A stretch of DNA of 64,000 bases, from assembly GCA_902805475.1 (NCBI GenBank), contig CADCSX010000008.1:248001-312000 (forward strand). Reading direction: 5' to 3'. The notes beneath the pieces were generated by a model. The model made no database searches. It was not told where the DNA came from and was given only the letters and a program-made list of their open reading frames with translations. Source of the stretch: Entonaema liquescens (taxonomy: Eukaryota; Ascomycota; Sordariomycetes; Xylariales; Xylariaceae). The position numbers and the translations under genes were made by a program. Shown in pieces: positions 58,578 through 64,000 of this stretch. Each line of letters starts with the position of its first letter. Position 1 is the stretch's first letter.

Positions 58578-59695
58578 TTATACACTATGAAGCAAGCTTG
58601 CTTTTAATAGTGCCGTCTCTCGTATAGACCAAAACAGAGCAAAAGTAGCAGCAGGCCCAACGAGGCCAATGGATACTGGAATGAGTGGGATAGAAAAGAG
58701 CCAGCTTGTTCCTATTAGTCCAGCAATCTTTAGGTCCAAGAAGGAATATATTAACCAGAGGAAGGAACTGGTGAAGAAAGAAACATGATCCGCCTGGAAG
58801 ATCTTTTGAACGAAAGGCACAAACTCTGATGGGACTTCCGACGTAGGTATGAAGATAGTGGAAAGGGAATATGGCGATGAGACTAGCGTGTAACCCCAAA
58901 CACCCGCAGATATTATACCCGCGACTGCAAGGAGACTTTTAGGGGAGACGATGCTGATTTTAGATAATAAGGGATTGGCTAGCGGGGAAAGGAGAACATT
59001 AGCGAGACCAATATAGAGAGGGCTCATCTGCCAGGCCCATGTCCAGTAGTGTCGCGTAGTCAGCTCCGGGGCGAGACACATAGCGAAGACCTCGGAAGTG
59101 TGGAATAGGAAGATAAGCAGGAACACAAGTCCGCTGCCCCGGTTCCACACACTTCGTTCCCGAGCCGGCTTCCGGGCCAGATCGGATGCGGTGGGACCGA
59201 AAGTCAAAGACAAAAAATAAAAGATCGGTGCTACCGACCCTATACCGAGGAATTGTCCAGCAACCGTAAAAACCGTCGGACTAAGGAGGTTCTATTAGCC
59301 ACTCATCGATTATGGGCTTTCATATAAACTCACAAATACGCTGGCGTGTAAGCATAGCCAACACGGTAAGACTCTAAGGTCCATATCCCAAATACTGGCC
59401 CAAGGTCTGTGAGGAAAGAGAAAATCTGCCACCAAGCCACCGGGTCGTATCCAAATGTCGATGCCGAGAAGGTTGCCATTCCGCCCGTAAAGATCTCATC
59501 AAGGAAACCGATTCCATGGAAATTTTTAATTATAGGAAGTTTTCCACCATCCCATTCAATCACTCCAGCGTCGGCGAATGGTTGCTGGAACGCTACTATC
59601 GTGTTCGGATCCATAATGCTCAAGCACCAAGCCGCAATAAATAGGAATGGTATTGACAGAGCAGCGCGCCCGATTCTAGTCGCCGCTGTCGCCAT
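58578..59695 (-). CDS. Polytopic fungal membrane protein, possibly metabolite-cluster type
   Basis: Two exons, 59695-59334 and 59280-58578, with a 53-bp GTGAGT...TTAG intron, giving 354 residues. About eight hydrophobic helices, for example AALSIPFLFIAAWCLSIM, GLVFLLIFLFHTSEVFAM and LLAVAGIISAGVWGYTLV, and a near-invariant-looking loop LTDLGPVFGIWTLESYRVG. It resembles, from memory, a family of fungal integral membrane proteins that includes members of meroterpenoid and indole-diterpene clusters, some proposed to be terpene cyclases. I cannot assign a reaction. Its neighbours, an MFS transporter and a P450 on the same strand, make a cluster role plausible. It could equally be an orphan of unknown function. 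Confidence 0.75.
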
Positions 59696-60431
59696 GACTG
59701 AGAAATGAGATGTGAAGGGCTTAATACAACAATAGAAAGAGCTTGTGGAATCATATGCAGAGAAGGCAAAAGTAAGAATAAAGCTTGAGAAACCCGATCC
59801 TATTTCTATTATATAAGGTTGAGTTACCCGCTTGGGCCGGAATTATCATAGGCTCTATAGCCCCGTGTTTCTTCGGATAGTTTACGATGCAAGCATAGGC
59901 GATTAATAATATCTTCGAATACATAAGCAGAGATGCCAGGTCGCTATTTAAGTCTTTGTTGACCTGCGAGACTTTTCCCGGCGGACTTGAACTAACCCCG
60001 CGGATGCTCGCTATCTACCAAGTATATGAAATAAACCCCTAGCAGGGAAATTCGGACTCGATGTTAGTGTGGTTATGTTTACCCATAAAGAATTGCACTT
60101 ATGATAGGATGAGGATTACGATAATATGGCCAAGCATAACACGTGGAACCATTACCTAGGTGCACAGCAAATTGTTATATGTATGGCCCTATGGTAACTC
60201 CTTATTCATCTATATGTTCGCCGAAAAGCGCAAGCGAAATCGTGTTCGGTTCGGTGTATAAATGGAGTTGCTATTGGTGGGGGTTCGGACTCAGCAACGG
60301 CATCGGATGCGATGGGACGGCCTCACGGATATGGCGGGATTACCGAACAATGGATTAGGTATTCCATGGCAGGTTTCATACTGCGCAAGGACCTTGGTTC
60401 TTGTGCGTGATCCGACATCTGGTATTCTCAC
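59696..60431. other. Intergenic
   Basis: Lies between two minus-strand genes; holds the promoter of the membrane-protein gene. No other feature seen. Confidence 0.45.
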
Positions 60432-62694
60432 TTAAACCCCTATTTCTTCCTTCCCATTAGAAGCTTTTTTGTCGACATGCTCAGCCTCGAGTTGCTTCTC
60501 AACATTGCTCTGAACCTTGTCCTGGACCTCTTTGCCTTCGAAGATGAACGATAGCTCTTCCAAAGTTCTGTTATATGTCTCCGGGAACAAGAAGTATACA
60601 GTCGCGACTTCAAATAAGATCCACACACAGTAAACCAAGTAGTATTTCCACCCGATCCGGTCCAGTGCTATTGGATTCACGTATGTGTTGAAGAATACTG
60701 CGAACCTAACTGTTAGTTGCTCAACCGCAATCCCCTTGGCTCGCTGTTGGTAGGGGAATATTTCAACCACTATTTCACTTCGGTCAGTAATTGCCATATA
60801 GAGTCGTATGACCTATCTCGCAGGGCAGGTAGGCAAATGCGATAGAACAGTAACAGTTAGATACTTACGGTAGGTGTATGCTAGAGCATTCCAACCCAAG
60901 TTATAGAACTAAAGGACATGTCAGCTGTGCTAGCACGCAGGATAGGGGTTAACCCACAGGGGAGTACGCGAAAATGAACACCAAAACTGCAATTGCTGCA
61001 GATGGTGTATTCTCGATAGCAAAGCGCGCTGAAGCCACTGTCCATACACTATAAACGATAGCTGTGCCGATGGTGCAAATCAAGAACCCGACGCGACGGC
61101 GGAATAGTGGTGCGACGATGGCTACGGGAACGGCGTTGATCAAGCCCCAACACGTATTGCTCAGAATAACTTTCTGAACAGTACGATTATCGGTAATCCC
61201 AACAAGGTTTAGAATTTTCTTCACTGGGATATGTTAGCAGGATGCCATAGATTGTCGTGACCCAATTGAGCTTTCCCAGCGACGATAAGATGCCTCTGCT
61301 CTACGAGAAAACAAGACACAGAAACTAAAGATAGCATGTATGCATATCGACCCGGGGCGTAGTTTCACTTACTATACCGCCGTTAGCAAGTTCTATCAGA
61401 AGAAATAGGGGAACTATATATCACTGGGCGGATCTACGAACCTGTAAAAGCTAAGAAGCCCATTACCACTCCATTGGGTAAAAATCCCACTATCGCAGCA
61501 AGGAGAAACCTTCGCCTCATCGGAGGGTCTCTGCAGCACGAAGTTAGCATATACCTTAGTTATGCGATATATTTTGGGTGATCACGCACCGGAGAACGTC
61601 GGCCCATACGAATGACTTGGCCGTCTCCTTCTCCTGAGCAAGTGTACTTTGGATCTGGGCGAATTCGAGCCGAACAAATTCCTCGCCATTTTCCCCTTCG
61701 CCATGATACTTTTGGAGAATCGCGTATGCCTCGTCACTTCGATCGACAGAGATCAAGTATCGTGGGCTTTCGGGACAAAACGGTAGAGAAACTAGCTGAC
61801 ACAAGCTCGGAACCAACTGCAGAATGGACGGTAACCTCCAAGACCAGGTGCTGGTCATTTGGAAAGTCCCATAGGTGACACCGGCTGCGACGATGGCTCC
61901 CACATGCCAAGAAGAAGTGAAAAGGGAGGTCATAGTCGGCCTCTCCTTTTCATAGGCCAGCTCTCCAATAAGCGCGGAAGCATTGACAATCGCCAGGGGA
62001 ATACCGAATCAAGCACCCAGCGAGATGCAAGAAACATATCGCTATTCCGAGATCCCGCCTATAAGAGTAGTGTTCAGCGCGTTGCCATTTCTTGACGCAC
62101 CTTCTATGCTGAATTGAAAGGGGGATAAAGGGACAAATATTACCTGAAGTCCGGCACCTAAGCATAAGACTATCGATCCTGCCATTATGGACCACCGGCG
62201 TCCAAGATACTGGGAAATGCTGGGAATAAAAGGAACCGCCATCAAAGCTCCGAGAGAATACATAGCATTCAAGAGACCGAGTCGTCCTTCTGTAGGATTG
62301 TCAAAGTCTAGAACTCGTCAGCTAGAGTATTTCAAGAACATATAGACAACTCCTATGGAGTCCCATACATGTAACCCAAGCCTCCACAGCTTGGAGAGAG
62401 TTCATCATCGACGAGTCAAAACCAGATGTCCATTCAACGCCCATTGCAGCAGGGATTAATATCTGCATACCAATGTCAGAAATTCATTTGAAGTTAGCGA
62501 TAATCCTGACCAACGTGGTGCGCCACAACTATTAGTTGTGAAGCATCACCATGGCATTCTGTTAACTAATAGGAGTAACTAACAAGATAAAGTGCTCTTA
62601 AGTTTGGTTTCTGATACCACTTCTTAGTATCCGCCTTCGCGATATTGGCCAACCGAGGGTCGACATGGTGTTCTTTGGTCCCAATGATCGCCAT
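60432..62694 (-). CDS. MFS sugar transporter, lactose-permease-like (apparent single-base frameshift)
   Basis: Multi-exon member of the sugar-porter MFS family, about 530 residues. The start MAIIGTKEHHVDPRLANIAK (62694) ends at a GTTAGT donor. Then come GFDSSMMNSLQAVEAWV, GRLGLLNAMYSLGALMA, a YLGRRWSI loop, PESPRYLIS, KKILNLVGITDNRTVQKV, FYNLGWNALAYTY, LVEIFPYQQRAKGIAVEQLT and PETYNRTLEELSFIFEG, all in family order. Exon borders around 61240-61450 are unresolved. At 62010 the frame breaks: one more G on the coding strand turns SRWVLD into SRWVLGFGIPLAIVNAS, the expected helix. The protein probably imports a disaccharide or related sugar; a role in exporting a metabolite is less likely for this subfamily. 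Confidence 0.85.
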
Positions 62695-63367
62695 TGTGAC
62701 AAGATATCGACTTCAAGGGCTGTAGCAAAGTAAGAAAAGCTAAGTAAGAATGATCATGCGAGAACATCAATTGGTCCTTATAATAAGTCGATCGAATACC
62801 AGCTACGCCGCCTGACAATCTGGGAACGGGGACCGAGTATCCGCATCTGATCTTGGTGAATATTTAGCCGCCTCATCTACGGAGACCGGGTAAGGCCACT
62901 TATAATTACGCGAAAGCGCAAGAATCTTACACAAGTTAGGCGATTCTAGAATGGCGCACCATACCTATATTCATACATGATAGAATAAAAAAAGGGTCCG
63001 TAGCAGTGGATGTATTTCGAGAAATACCACCTTGCTATATACCGACAATACGGGCCGACTGGAATGTTTTGGGGTAACTTACTAATTCGGAGAGCATCTA
63101 CATCGCCTAGTTGGATGGATATTCTTCATTGCCCAACGGCCGTTGAAGCAATACCAAGAAAGAGACGGAATATAAAAGTCATTTTAATTAAGGTGGACGA
63201 GTCGACACCTTATATGAGATATCCAAGGAGGCAATCTTAAGCACCATGCTTCACCCCTCTCTTCAAACCTATAAGCAGCGACTTGAATGCCTTGTTGATT
63301 GTTTTGAGTATGAATGAACGAGGGGTTTCTTAGAGACAACTAGGAAGTCTAGGAGACAGCTCCATAC
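62695..63367. other. Intergenic
   Basis: MFS promoter and 3' flank of the P450. No feature seen. Confidence 0.45.
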
Positions 63368-64000
63368 TTATTCCAAATCTCTCCAGTGCTCGTCGCGCGA
63401 ACGAAAGACCAGATAGGGGCCATCATGTTTGGAGGTAAAGATATCCTCGAGTTGAAATTCTTGGGGCCGTGTCCTACCGGGAGGTCCACCTACTTTCCCG
63501 CCTCCAACCCCGGCGAGATCGTCTGGCGCTACATCGAAGTCGAAGTACCATAACGTCTTAGCCAGTATGAGAGAGCTCTCTAGATAAGCCATGGACTTCC
63601 CCGGACAGGACCGGGACCCGACCGAAAAGGCTGCAAACGCATCATGCGCTAACTTTGACGCTGCTGTGCGTCCCTCAAGCCAACGCTCGGGTTTAAATTC
63701 AAATGGATCTGGGAAATATTCCTTGTTGTGATGAATTGCGTAGGCACTCACACCGAAAAGAGTGCCCTTGGGGATAGTATGACCATCAATAATAAGAGGC
63801 TGGCTATCGTTCAAGTCTTGTGATCTCCACAACGTTCCAGGGACTGAGGGGGACATCCGAAGAGCTTCGTTGATGCAGGCACGGAGATAGCAGCAACTTG
63901 CAAGCTGTGGACCGGCCTTGATCACCTGCGCGCTTGTGAACGTAGACCGAATCTCTTGGGCCAGTTTCTTGTAACATTCAGGATTTCGCGATAAGTAGAA
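63368..64000 (-). CDS. Cytochrome P450, C-terminal part, cut by window edge
   Basis: The last roughly 210 residues of a class II (ER-type) P450; the gene continues beyond 64000. Visible motifs are the K-helix ExxR (NEALRMSPSVPGTLWR), the PERW region (PFEFKPERWLEG) and the haem loop FSVGSRSCPGKSMAY with the Cys ligand, followed by AKTLWYFDFDV. P450s insert oxygen into hydrophobic substrates, often in secondary metabolism. The sequence is reminiscent of the isotrichodermin-hydroxylase-like (CYP65-type) group, but subfamily assignment from this part is unsafe. It lies on the same strand as the MFS and membrane-protein genes. Confidence 0.93.
   Translation of the reverse strand, partial: FYLSRNPECYKKLAQEIRSTFTSAQVIKAGPQLASCCYLRACINEALRMSPSVPGTLWRSQDLNDSQPLIIDGHTIPKGTLFGVSAYAIHHNKEYFPDPFEFKPERWLEGRTAASKLAHDAFAAFSVGSRSCPGKSMAYLESSLILAKTLWYFDFDVAPDDLAGVGGGKVGGPPGRTRPQEFQLEDIFTSKHDGPYLVFRSRDEHWRDLE

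Noticed and set aside
1..64000. CRISPR arrays, rRNA genes, PKS or NRPS genes, viral sequences
   Set aside because: None seen; the genome is eukaryotic and no megasynthase, virus-like or rRNA signature is present.

Overview
This 64 kb window comes from a filamentous ascomycete (Pezizomycotina, most likely a Sordariomycete; Xylariales is only a guess). Most genes are split by short GT-AG introns of about 45-145 bp. The families are typical of moulds: HET domain, AA9 LPMO, DUF1593, DUF7708 and DUF3425 proteins and an isocyanide synthase. AT-rich stretches look RIP-mutated. I count 23 protein genes or gene remnants that I can defend, one initiator tRNA-Met gene and two degenerate hAT-type transposons.

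Layout. 2-10 kb, all minus strand: a long disordered conserved protein, an HRI-like eIF2alpha kinase and a small GPI-anchored secreted protein. 10.3-11.1 kb: hAT-like element 1. 12-20 kb: an E2(UBC)/F-box fusion protein, a divergent bZIP-DUF3425 / NmrA-like pair whose shared promoter carries three copies of an 11-bp ACGTG-type motif, and a secreted DUF1593 protein. 20.1-23.4 kb: a gene-free RIP-type AT island that includes hAT-like element 2 and a 12-bp tandem repeat. 24.5-37 kb: an AA9 LPMO, a degenerate Ulp1-like protein, a vWA-like protein, a nine-exon AAA+ ATPase, a STAND-like protein without a P-loop and a SET-domain protein. 37.9-39.2 kb: flavohaemoglobin. 39.2-42.8 kb: almost empty, with a possible gene relic at 40.9-41.3 kb. 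42.8 kb: tRNA-iMet.

43.8-52.5 kb is the most interesting block. A C2H2 regulator precedes a five-exon fusion of a Dit1/PvcA isocyanide synthase with a TauD-type dioxygenase. Divergent to the fusion, across a 0.8 kb shared promoter, lies an FAD-dependent aromatic hydroxylase. This looks like a small isocyanide biosynthetic cluster. It is followed by PEX16, a GNAT acetyltransferase and a HET gene. The right edge (58.5-64 kb) holds a polytopic membrane protein, a lactose-permease-like MFS transporter and the end of a cytochrome P450, all on the minus strand; this may be the start of a second metabolite cluster.

Four genes (2.1-5.2 kb, PEX16, HET and MFS) lose their frame at a point where one additional base in a short homopolymer would restore family-like protein. 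The simplest reading is residual single-base deletion error in the assembly. Intron boundaries were assigned by eye from splice signals, reading phase and remembered family motifs, and may be off by a base or two.
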